Origin: Alitta virens | Lineage: Eukaryota; Annelida; Polychaeta; Phyllodocida; Nereididae | Direction of reading: 5' to 3' | NCBI GenBank assembly: GCA_932294295.1 | Contig: OW028580.1 | Coordinates: 33,612,136-33,676,135 of the forward strand | DNA: 64,000 nucleotides | Shown: piece after piece, positions 12,161 through 23,400 of the stretch | Position numbering within the stretch: the stretch's first letter is position 1 | How the letters are laid out: each line of letters starts with the position of its first letter | The notes under the pieces: generated by a model | Databases searched by the model: none | What the model was told of the DNA's origin: nothing | Seen by the model: only the letters and a program-made list of their open reading frames with translations | Program-made: the position numbers and the translations under genes

Positions 12161-12954
12161 ACTGAACGATATATTAAATCAATTTATAATAGCGACTTTT
12201 CATATCTGAGTGACTCCTGTGTATTTTATGTATGTTTTGGTTGAAGGCCTTAGGAACCTGAGAAAGTGCTGAACTCTTGCATTTCTTCAGTCATGGAGAA
12301 TCTATTTGGTCTCTGGCCTGTTTGTTTTTTCAACCTGCTATTTTCAAGAACAAAATTTAGTGTTCTGCAGAAAGCACAAACTGGAGCAGAGCAAATGACA
12401 GCAGGGAAACATTCCTCTGTCAAATAATTTTGAAATCAACACAACAAGAATGACAACAATGTGGCATAAAGGATACAAGCTTTTACACGCATGTCATCCT
12501 GACTGTCAAGGTTAATTCTGATGTTCAATAGTTTAACAGTTTGCTTCTCATGGTCAATAGTTGTATACATGGGTTGAAGTGAGGCATATACATAATTTTA
12601 GTGATTATTGTTATTCCACTAAAAAAATGCAAAATGGTACTTAATCTAAATTTCTCTAAATGCACTTGTTAAATTTTTGTTTAGTATGCCAAGAATGTAG
12701 CAACTTCAACCTCCACATAATTATACGAATTAGGCACATATCATGGCAAATTAAACAACCTATTTACAATTTTTTCTTTTGTTTATTCCATGCTGCAAGG
12801 GGGCTTTTGAATGGTCTTTTTTTCTGTGAGGCTGACAGATGGAAGTTCATATATCTATGACCTAAATTTCACATTGCACATTCATAATTATCTTTTTGGG
12901 TTATCCCTGGCCATGACACTCTTCAAAGGCTGGATGTTGAACACATGAGACGCT

Positions 12955-13110
12955 AAGTTGAAGGTACCTTATAATTTAAACTATGCTGAGGCAAGGAAGA
13001 TACTCCGCCAATGGGGTAAATGTGTAACACAGTGTGTACTCCAAGCTTCATCATCTCATCATTATATCTGCCTCTGGCATCTGGTCATTAGCATTGAGTC
13101 ATTGACATAT
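12955..13110 (-). mobile_element. SINE-like repeat fragment (family S2, antisense)
   Basis: Antisense match to the 35880-36010 segment: CTGAGGCAAGGAAGATACTC, CCAATGGGGTAAATGTGTAA and CATCATCTCATCATTATATC are the complements of the corresponding plus-strand blocks there. No coding capacity. Confidence 0.5.
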
Positions 13111-13227
13111 GGTTTGCTAAATTTGGGTGTCGAGGATGTGCCACCAACACATGGCTTTGTGCAGTGCACACCTGTCTAGCTGTCCCACACTATAGTACAG
13201 GTACAAATGACCTTGCAAGTTAACATC

Positions 13228-13380
13228 TTACAGCATATTTCATTTACTTGGAAACTTAACTCCAGAGGACGTCATTTGAATCCAGGACTCCTGCTGGTCC
13301 AATGGCTCTCCAGGATTCACATGATGTCCTCTGTAGTTGACTTTCCAAGTCTATCTATGTATGAAATGTGTTGTAAGCAT
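13228..13380. mobile_element. Hairpin MITE, family M1
   Basis: The arms are TTACTTGGAAACTTAACTCC followed by AGAGGACGTCATTTGAATCC, and the complementary GGATTCACATGATGTCCTCT followed by TTTCCAAGTC. The unit 2 counterpart (50222-50300) retains only the right arm. Confidence 0.65.
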
Positions 13381-13589
13381 AATATACCTACCTACTAGTA
13401 GTATGTATACATGCTGCAGGTGCTCCACATAAGCCAGTATGCATGGCATGAGTCAATGCATAATGTAGCATTGCCAATAAATTCCCTTTTCAGATAGTTT
13501 GACAGATCAGCCCAATGTTGGCCCAGTGTTGATTCAAAATGTCACAGGGCAATGCCGACTGATTTCAAGCAGATTAGCCTTACTAGTAG

Positions 13590-14150
13590 CAAACATTCTA
13601 TATGGTAGCAGGTATAACACAGGTATTACACAAAGTTGCTGGTATTACATGCAGGAGGTCGAAGGCATTAGGCATTCCGAAAGGTAGTAAGCATTACATG
13701 AGGTATCATATGGTATCAGTCATTCCTTGCATGAGGTAGTAAATGGAACAGGTGGTACAGGAGTTAACAAGCATTACACTTTCATTCAGAAAGGTAATGG
13801 GCATTACACAATAGAAGATGGTTACAGATTCATTAGGTAACAAGTAATACAGGCATTCATTGAAAGAGGTTGCAGGCATTACATGATGTAACAAGCATTA
13901 CATACCATACCTATCATTCCTGGCATATGGTAGCAGACCAATAGCAGATGATACAAAATACAGGAGATAGCAAACAATGCGGGCATTCTTTCAAAGAGAA
14001 AACAGGCATTTCATGAGGTAGCATCTGTCACATGAGGTAGCAAGCACCACAGCAAGCAATAACAACATTAATTCAAACAGGTAACAGGCATTACATGAGG
14101 TAGCAGCCTAGCACTGCCAGTAGCAGGCATTACAGGCGGCAAAGGACATT
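13590..14150. repeat. Degenerate GGCATTAC/GAGGTAGCA minisatellite
   Basis: Imperfect tandem repetition of roughly 20-30 bp built from GGCATTACATGAGGTAGCA and variants such as AGGTAACAGGCATTACA. It lies immediately upstream of the conserved 5' flank of carboxypeptidase gene 1. The same array occurs at the same relative position in unit 2 (50470-50995), so it predates the duplication. Confidence 0.7.
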
Positions 14151-14151
14151 T

Positions 14152-14358
14152 CATGCAAGTGGGCCAGGGGCTCTTTACTCTCCATCCCTGTTAACTCCAT
14201 TAGGCCATAGTGTTCTGAGTGAACTTGGCCCCAATTCTGTGGCTGCTCTAAGCTAGCTCAGCAAAGGGATATCTACCAAAGTCTCCGCTAAGAATTACTG
14301 CCATGACAACAGAACTCTTCCAACTGGAGGCTACAAAAAACCTAGAACAATAGAAACA
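14152..14358 (+). promoter_or_regulatory. Conserved proximal 5' flank / 5' UTR of carboxypeptidase gene 1
   Basis: About 200 bp upstream of the start codon is closely matched by 50992-51198 in unit 2, whereas the minisatellite just beyond is more divergent. No clear TATA box is visible. A small upstream ORF starts at the ATG near 14302 and ends at the TAG before the main start; in unit 2 the equivalent uORF is even shorter. Promoter status is inferred from position and conservation. Confidence 0.4.
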
Positions 14359-14458
14359 ATGCTACATCCTTTTGTTGGAACGATAACGAGGCTAGCACGT
14401 GTCTTGCTCTTATCTCTCCTTTGTGGTCTCCAACTGAGGAGAGCAGTCATCAGTGGAG
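14359..14458 (+). CDS. SCPEP1: Exon 1 (signal peptide) of carboxypeptidase gene 1
   Basis: Encodes MLHPFVGTITRLARVLLLSL and then LCGLQLRRAVISG, a basic n-region plus hydrophobic core typical of a signal peptide, and ends in phase 1 at AGTGGAG followed by donor GTAGGT. This phase fits the acceptor at 26745/26746, giving ...SGALQGQVEV. The start is chosen because it is the first in-frame ATG after an in-frame stop and because the same exon with the same boundaries occurs at 51199-51298. Confidence 0.85.
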
Positions 14459-17400
14459 GTAGGTGCTTTAGTCTGTTACACTTAAGTTCAAAGTTTACAT
14501 TGGTCAATTGACACTAAACATAATAGATCTGTTGTTGCTCTAATGAAATACACAATGGTTGTCTACTACATCTATAGTAAGAAAGACAGATTAAGAGAGA
14601 TTCAGAAATTGCATTACATGAATGGAATTTTGTAATCTTTTTTAGTTAAATCAAAGTGATAAACGTGCAATAAATCAATGAAATACAGTAGTACATGCAA
14701 CTCACCCATGTACAAACCTATTGAAATATCCATAATAACATAATAATAATATTTAATTTTTTTTGCTTAGTAGACCAGCACCCCAGTGACCCATATTTTT
14801 AGAATGAATGATTGCTAATAGGTCATGTAGAGATATAAGTGCCATTAATTTATGTAGTTTGCAAACAACCTCAAATTGTAGGGTACAAATGTGGTAGAAA
14901 AATGTCAAAGTATGTTGTCATATTTTATCATATGAAGTATTTATTGTTGTTTATCAAGGACACACACAAGTGCATTTATAAATCATATTTCATAGTTTTC
15001 ACATACTAGCCAATTTTATTTTCTATGGATAATGACAGCATACATCAAGGAAGACTGAGACAACATCCGCATCATATACACTACCATGGCCTATAGGGGC
15101 AAAAGACGTCGGAACTGCAGTGTTGTGGGTTCAAAGTGTGATTTTTAATTAATTCTGGCACTTGTGAACTCTAAAAGATAAGCAGCTAAGCAATAGATTT
15201 TTAAACAAAGTGAGGATTAATTAAACTTAAATAGACGAACGTTAAAAAAGTCAATGGGGAAGTTGTTTACAGATTTCATAGACTTGGAAGTTAAACTCCA
15301 AAGGATGAATTCTGTGCTCCTATGCATGGCAGTCCTTCAGCCAATGGGAGCCCCTGGCCCACAATAAATCTAATAGTATAAATCAAAATACTTGATTTTT
15401 TAATATGGCGTTGGAGAACGACCCTTTGGGATACAGCCGCTAGCATGTCTACCAGGGATTTGATATATACAATTGTACTACATGGCTATGTGGGGATTTA
15501 AACTCCTAGGATTCTATTCAGATTTTTAAAAAATAAAAGCAATGCTTTGATACTGTGGGTATTCATTCTATTTGATATGGATAGTGGTGCATCATTAATA
15601 ATATGTGCTAGTCTATATCTAATAGAGCAAATGGAGATTTAATATTTGACTCCGGGGTAATTAGCAAATCATTTCAGCGAGTATCATAGTTATGGATGTC
15701 GAATGTGCCTAATGAATGTAAATGTTTGAAAGAAATATGGTACCTAGTCTCTTGTTTATCAATTTATGAATAAACTTATATTCTTGCAGTTTTACCAAAT
15801 GATGAAACTTCAGAATGCCAAATTTATAAAATAGGGGTTCTGTATGAGCGTTATATTTTGCTTTAGAAATTATCCTTACAGCTCGCTTTTGTAGTTTAGG
15901 TGCTATTTTTTGACTTGTGGCCCCAAAGAAGTACACCATACAACAAATATGGTAGGATAAGAGAGTTGTGCAGAGTTAAAAGGATTTGCGATGGTATAAA
16001 GTGTCTTAGATGTGTCAAAATTCCTATTACTTTTGTTATTTTATTGCGTATCTTAATGTATGCATTCCATAAGAGTCTTTTATCTATTTTTATTCCTAAA
16101 TATTAATAGTGTTAACATGCTCTATTTCCTGGTTGTATATGTGTAGGTGTAGGGAGGATAGTTTTTTATTCATGGTATGAAATAACATACATTTTGTTTT
16201 TGCTGGCATTTAGGGAGGGTTCACTTTAAACCAGTTACTGATATTTTCGAATTCATGATTAATATTTTGCTCAAAATTAACAGTTTGAGTGAGCTCCAAG
16301 GGTGATATTGTGGCCAGAAGAGTTGCATCATCTGCATAAATGATAAACCTAAGCATGTTCAAGGATCTGTTAAAGTTATTTATGTAAATTAAAAAGAATA
16401 GAGGCCCTAGTATGGCACCCTATGGGACACCTGTTGTAATTTCTGATTTTGTTCCATTGATATTGAAACATTTTTTTCTTTTAAGTAAATAGCTCTTACA
16501 TAATTCATAAGCTGTTCCTCTTATTCCATACACAGAAAGTTTGTACAACAGTATTTTGTGATCTAAAGTGCTAAAAGCATTTGACTGATTCAGGAATATG
16601 TTTAGAGGCAGATTGCCATTCTCTGTTTTCTACAATTTTATCTATGTTTTCTATAGTTGCCATTTCAGTTGAGTGATTTTCCCTGAATCCATACTGGCTC
16701 TCATAGTATAAATTGAAGGATTTAAAATGATTGTGTTGTTGATTAAACATAAACTTTTCGAAAACTTTAGATATAGCAGGTAAAACTGAATGGGGCGGAA
16801 ATTTTGAATTTGCATTGCATCATCTTTTTTGTAAACTGGGACCTATTTTAGCAATTCTTTCCTGGCTTGGGAAAATTCCTTTCATAAGTGGCTGATTTAT
16901 TAGGCTTCACCTAATACCTTAGGTGAAGACTATTGTTTTTGGTATTATTATTATTCTTATTATTTACAGGCAAAATTTTAGAGTTGGGGGACCAAACTTT
17001 ACCACAAGGTACCCTAGGATGACCTTATTACTTTGACCTAGTTTGAGTGACCTTGACCTATTTTTCAAGGTCACAGGTCACCTTTAGTACAAAATTTTAA
17101 GAACTTAAAATTGGCATATCCTCTAAACCAGTGCAGTTAAATACTAATGGTCTTGGATCTTGTGATTAAATATGTTTTAAAGTGTTTTGACATTACATAA
17201 TTGTGAATCACTCATGCGGAACATACCGCAATGCAACATGGAGCAGTTTTCAGTGTAGATTCGACTTGGCCAAAACCGGAAGTTGTAAGAAGCCAATGAT
17301 AGTGCCTAAAGTTGCCCCTCACTTGGGGCCAGTGCTGATAGAACCGTTTAAGTTGATATCTTTAACGGTTTTTGAAATATTGAGTTTTTCACATTTTTGA

Positions 17401-20400
17401 ATTATGAAAAATAGGTACCCATGCTCATTTCACCATGAAATATTGGTTTTAGGTTATAACATGCTATAGTAAACTACCCCAAACATGTACCCAAAACCCC
17501 CAAATCAAGTGTCAAATTTGACCTTGAAGGTCATTTTCAAGGTTATTTTGACCTTCGAAATGTGAAAAACAAGCAATTTTCACACCGCCACAAAAATACC
17601 TTAGAATTAAGTGTTTGAGCTGAAAGTTTTTGTGTTGGAAGATATTGACCAGTACTATACGGATATGTATTCGCTTTTGACAGAAATTAATATGTTGATT
17701 TTTAAAAAATTCATAAACTTGGACAACTGTTTTTTGAGTAAAAAAAATAGTGAAAATGGTCATTTTCACTGAGAAATATTCACTTTAGCCAAATGCCAAG
17801 CATGGGTGACCCCCTACAATTCACATATGGGCTTTCAGAATCTGCTGTCAATTTTGACATTTGACCTAAATGTCAAGGTCAAATTTAAGGTCAAACAATC
17901 TATGAAAGTTGATATTTTGAATTCTTGATTTTTTTTAAGGTAGTAGAAATGTTTGGATTTGGCTGATCTTTGGATATGATGTTGCCCTAATACCCTGCAA
18001 ACAATCTGAGCAACATGAGTTCTCCAGGTCAAACGGTCAAGGTCACAGATCAGAATTAGTGTCACTACTTTGGCATGATCATCTGGCTGGGCGGAACCAG
18101 TGTCCGCACTTCCATCGGCTCTAGCTCCGGTTCTAATTGAGCTACAGAACTGGCATAGAGATATTTGGAAAGCTCATTTCCTCCTCTTTAAAATGAGATG
18201 TAGTATGTGATTGTAGCCCGTTCGGTTAAAAAGATCGCCCGACCCTGAAAATTTCAAGATCGAAAAAATCCTAAAAAATTTAGCTGAAAGTTTAAGTTTG
18301 GATTTTTTTTCCCTAGACAGAATGCTTGGATTGAACCGAAACTCATAGGAGTGTCAACCCATCAGTGTAACAAAATTCATGCAAAAATTTGGGTCAAAAG
18401 GTCAAACGCTCAAGGTCACAGACCTTGAAATGTACTTTTAACAAAAAAATTCATAACTCCAGTCCTAATTAACCTTTTTTAACTTGGAAAACATTTTTTG
18501 ATAGTCCATTCCAAGCCCTTTTACTAGGTCATGGCATGATATTGTGAACCTTATGGTTGAGGCATAAATTGACCGAGAATTATATGTGTATGACATGATA
18601 TAAGTTTTCTTATGCTGATTCATAGTTGGCATCTCGACCTGCCTAATTAAGTTGTGGAATTGAGATAAAGATAACCTTAAAGCTTAAACTTGATGTTTCG
18701 GAATATGCTGTCAATTTTCTATGACCTACAATATAACTCTGGCAATAGGTGAAGCCTCGTTGCTGGTCCACCAGTAACAGAAATCTAGTTATATTTGTAA
18801 TTGAATTTATAATGCTGTTTTGGATATTTTTAATTAAATTCATTAATAGGTTGTCAAATGCCCGACTGGTTTTACCAAGTAGCCTATTTGTGATAGTTAT
18901 TGCCCCGCGGGAGGCTGATTCAGGATTTATCTCACGAGAGCGCGTGAGCGCTCGAATGTGATAAGCCTGAATCAGACTAATACTATGAGAGTAGACAACT
19001 TAAAACACATTTAAACAGAAACTTAATCCCTTTTAGAATTGATTGTTGTTAGTTGTTTGTCATCAGTTGGTTGATTTTAAACAGAATAGGTATTGTCTAC
19101 AATGAGTGTATCAGAAGCAATATTTTCACAATATCATTGAATGGTCAGGTATGTAGATCAATTTTTCTTTCAATCATAGAAATAAAAATCTAAATATTAT
19201 TATCAAATTCTTGCTGTTATGAAAATTTGAACAGATATAAAACCTGCCCATTTGATGCAAATTTGAGTGGATGCAAATTTGAGTGAGTCTTAGTGACAGA
19301 ATTAATAGTAATTTAAATACAATGGTCAAGTTTTTTCAAAGCTTCCTGCTTTTAATAGACTACTTAGTGAGGTGGTCTTTATGGGGCAGTCTTTATAGTG
19401 ATGTGGTTTTAACAGGTGGTCTTCATAATGAAGTGGTTTTAAATATGAGGTGGTCTTAATCATGAGGTGGGCATAATCATGAGCTGGTCTTAATTATGAG
19501 TTGCTTTATTGTGACATTATCTTATATTGCGGTGTTCTAATATTTTGATACTGAAGTGGTTTTAACATTAAAGTGTCTCACTAGTAGAGTGAGGTGGTCT
19601 TGATTGCGAGGTAGTCTTGTATTAAGGTATTCTTGATAGTGATGTGGTATTAATAATGAAGTAGGAGTAATAGTGAGTGGTCTAAATAGTGAGGTGGTCT
19701 TAATTGTGAGGTGGATTTTTATTGAGGTGTTTGTATAGTAGTGAAGCGGTCTTAATTGTGAGATGATCTTATATTGAGGTGGTCTTAATTGTGAAATGTC
19801 CTTATATTGAGGTATTCTTATGGTAGTGATGCAGCTTTGATAATGAAGTGGTTTTAATAGTGAGGTGTCTAAATAGTGAGGTGGGCTTAATTGTGAGGTG
19901 GTCTTATATTGAGGTGTTCTTATATGTTGTCATAATAAAGCAGTTTTAATAGTGTTAAATGTTGCCGTTTGTTTTCAATTACATAGCTGTTACTAATAAG
20001 AGTGTTTATTGTTTGCCTTAAGCCCCGTTCCCACATAGCCGAGTTACTCGTAGTCAACTCGTAGGATTACGTAACACGCCTCTCGGGCCCAACTCTTACT
20101 AAACTCGGCGATTACTCCTCGCACTCGAGAGATGCTCGGCGAGTAACTCCTGAGTCTCGTAGCGAACTCGTGGGATTTGGAGCCGAGTTTGCCGAGTCTC
20201 CCGAGTATGCCGTGCTGCACGGCACACTCGGCGAGTTATCCAGGAGTCCAAAAACTCGGCCATGACTCGCCGAGTTACTCCTCGAACTCGCCGAGTTACT
20301 CCTCGAACTCGCCGAGTTACTCCTCGAACTCGCCGAGTTACTCCTCGAACTCGGCGAGTTACTCGGCGCTATTTTCACTCGTATTACACTCGGGGGGGAT

Positions 20401-23400
20401 GTTGAGGAGTGCGAGGAGTAACTCGGCGAGTTGTAGGAGTAACTCGGCGAGTTGTAGGAGTAACTCGCCGAGTTGTAGGAGTAATTCGCCGAGTTGTAGG
20501 AGTGCCAGAATTCAGTCGAGGGGGTTTAAAGTGTCACTCCGTGGGTTTAACCAGTGAATGATGTAGATCCAACGCGCTTGGACTAACTGCAAATGACGCA
20601 ATGGTATCTGGGTTTGTTATGTCATCACAGCGGGGTACGCTCTCTAGGTAGTATATAAAGATTGACCAGTGATCAGGGGATCATTCAGCATTTTGCTAAC
20701 ACACATAGAAGACCAAAAGACCGCTCCAGAAATTTTTTATCATGCCGATGAAAAAGACCAGGTTCGCCAAAAGGCCTGCAGTGGACACAGAACTATCTGC
20801 TGGATCTTCTGATGACTCTGAAAACCCGACAAAGACATCGCAGAAGACTGCTCTTCCTGTGAAGAAAATGAAGAAGTCTGCTCCAAGATCTCCTGTCAAG
20901 AGGACTACTGCTGCTGCAAGATCTCCTGCCAAGAGGACTACTGCTGCAAGATCTCCTGGCAAGAAGACTGCTGCTGCTGCAAGATCTCCTGCCAAGAGGA
21001 CTACTGCTGCTGCAAGATCTCCTGCCAAGAGGACTGCTGCTGCAAGATCTCCTGCCAAGAGGACTGCCAAGACGCGTCTGCCAGTGCCAACAAGAACGTC
21101 ATCAGATGCTGGCAGTAGTAATGATGAGCCCCAGGTTGCTACTCCTGCGTCTGCTGCAGCACCTGCTACTTCTTCGCCTGCACCTGCTCCTTCGCCTGCT
21201 CCTTCGCCTGCTCCTTCACCTGTTCCTTCGCCTGCTCCTTCGCCTGCTCCTTCGCCTGCTTCTTCGCCTGTTCCTTCGCCTGCTCCCTCGCCTGCTACTT
21301 CACCTGCTACGTCCGAAGTGCCTGCTACACTTTCCAATGTTGCCAGGAAAAAACAGGAAAAGTTGTTCCTGCCAGCCACCGATGAGCAGGATATCGCTGA
21401 CTGGTTTAGAGAAAATCCCATTTTTTATGACCGGACCTTGAAAGCCTACAAGGATTCAGGAAAGAAAATGGCCCTCATCAATGAGATGGCAAGGAAACTG
21501 AGTGTCCCCTGCACTGGATTCCAATTGAAGACCTGGATGGAATCCATGCGGACTGTCGCAGGGAAACTAGTGCGGCAGGGACCATCTGGAACTGCGAAGA
21601 GGAACCCCACAGAGAAGGAGTTGTGGATTATATCGAATTTTGGATTCCTTGTGGACCACATTACACGTATTCCAAGTCGCCGGGGGAACACTGCCCTCCA
21701 GAAGAAAATTGGCAAGGCACGGGAGACACTTAAAAATCTCGAGGAAGAAGAAGGGAGCTCTACTCCAGCTGATGATTCCGGGCCCCAGGAAATTTCTGAT
21801 CCGGACATTTCTATGGATATCCCTCCTGTCCGGCAGACGAAGGGTGGTCCATACAAGAAAAGGAAAAGGTCCACGCCACCGCAATCTGGCATAGAAAATC
21901 TTGTTAACATTGCCAGACAGTCTACTGGAGTCATCCAGCAGACTATGCAGCAAATGGCCGTTCCTCCAAAGGATTTGAAGGAGAGGCGAATCCGGGCGAT
22001 GGGGGAGTTCATTGTCATGGAATGTCTGTCCATGGATGATGAAGCATTTGAAGACCTGCACAGCAACCTGATCCCCACATTCATGCAGCTCAAAGCGAAT
22101 GCCATTAGAGCCAGGTTCCAGCTGCAGCATCAACCCCAGCATCAACCTCAGCAATTCATGCAGCACCAGCAGCATCACCAGCAGCATCACCAGCAGCAGC
22201 ACCAGCAGCAGCACCAGCAGCAGCACCAGCAGCAGCACCAGCAGCAGCACCAGCAGCAGCACCAGTTCTATCCTCCTTCTGGATCCCAGCATCAGGTGCA
22301 CTTCCCACCAATGATAAGTCCAGAAAAGAATTGGCCAGCGGGAACCTCAGCAATGCCACCTTCCGGACCTCCATCCATGATTTCCGAGATTCCCACCACT
22401 TCAACTCCTGCTTTGAACATAAGCCAGTTTTTGAATGTTTGAAGACAACAGTTTTAAAACCATCCCCGGCCTTTTTCAAGGCCACCAAATCCTCCCAAAA
22501 GAGCACGCCTTGTACACATATCTGTGTATAAACAATCAATCAAAAAAAAAAGTTCCAAAACCCTCCAAACTTTTCTCTATCTTTGTCCACGAAAGTATAA
22601 TATTTTAGTCCAAAATCAATTTCTTCACTTCAAGTAACTTGTTCATATTTCCTTTTCATTACAGCACAGATATTGGTCCATTTTTTTGTAATATTTCTTT
22701 TAATAAGGGTTAATAATTTTGATGAAAGAAGACATACTTTTTTTGGTTCAGAAGTGCCGTAGTTGTTGGTTGTTCAGAAGTGCCGTACTTTTTTTTTTGT
22801 TCAGAAGTGCCGTACTTTTTTTTTGTTCAGAAGTGCCGTAGTTGTGTCTTGTTCAGAAGTGCCGTATTATTTTTTTTGCTTCAGAACTGCCGTAGATTTT
22901 TCTATTATACTGCAATGAAAATAATGAAAGTACGGCACTTCTGAACAAGAAACAACTACGGCAGTTCTGAAGCAAAAAAAATAATACGGCACTTCTGAAC
23001 AAGAAACAACTACGGCAGTTCTGAAGCAAAAAAAATAATACGGCACTTCTGAACAAAAAAAAAGTACGGCACTTCTGAACAACCAACAACTACGGCACTT
23101 CTGAACCAATAAAATATTTTGTGTGGGTCAGACAGGAACGTTTTTTTTATTACACAAGAAGTGTACATGGTCTGCTCTTTTGGGAGGATTTGGTGGCCTT
23201 GAAAAAGGCCGGGGTTGTTTTGTGGAATCTTTATACCATGTCATCTTGCCATGGCACTCTTCCTTCTTCTGAATTGACAAAGTCCACCAAGTACTGCCGT
23301 TGATTCTTGGCTGCTTCAGTCATAGAATGCCCTCTATTTGTTGGTGGCATTTCATCGATTTCTCCAGCTGCCCTCCAAGTTCCTGGGATGATACGATGTG

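Larger units (their letters stand above)
8112..14151. other. Unit 1 spacer between GPCR remnant and carboxypeptidase exon 1
   Basis: No gene recognised. Most of it aligns piecewise with the unit 2 spacer: 8112-8460 with 34420-34900, 8730-9745 with 37000-38330, 10685-11300 with 38320-39540, and 11390-14150 with 47250-50995. The stretch about 9750-10685 has no counterpart in unit 2 and looks like a unit 1-specific insertion of unknown type. SINE-like inverted segments lie at about 11990-12160 and 12955-13110, and a MITE at 13228-13380. Confidence 0.55.

Noticed and set aside
13590..14150. CRISPR-like array of regularly spaced repeats
   Set aside because: The repeats are degenerate with no conserved repeat/unique spacer structure, and the genome is eukaryotic.
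20112..20557. Ser/Asn-rich proteins over the Harbinger left end
   Set aside because: They arise from the 21-bp subterminal array and overlap each other on both strands.
20696..22539. Antisense open frames across the MADF/Myb-like gene
   Set aside because: Low-complexity shadows of the real gene's Ala/Pro- and Gln/His-rich repeats; no family motifs.
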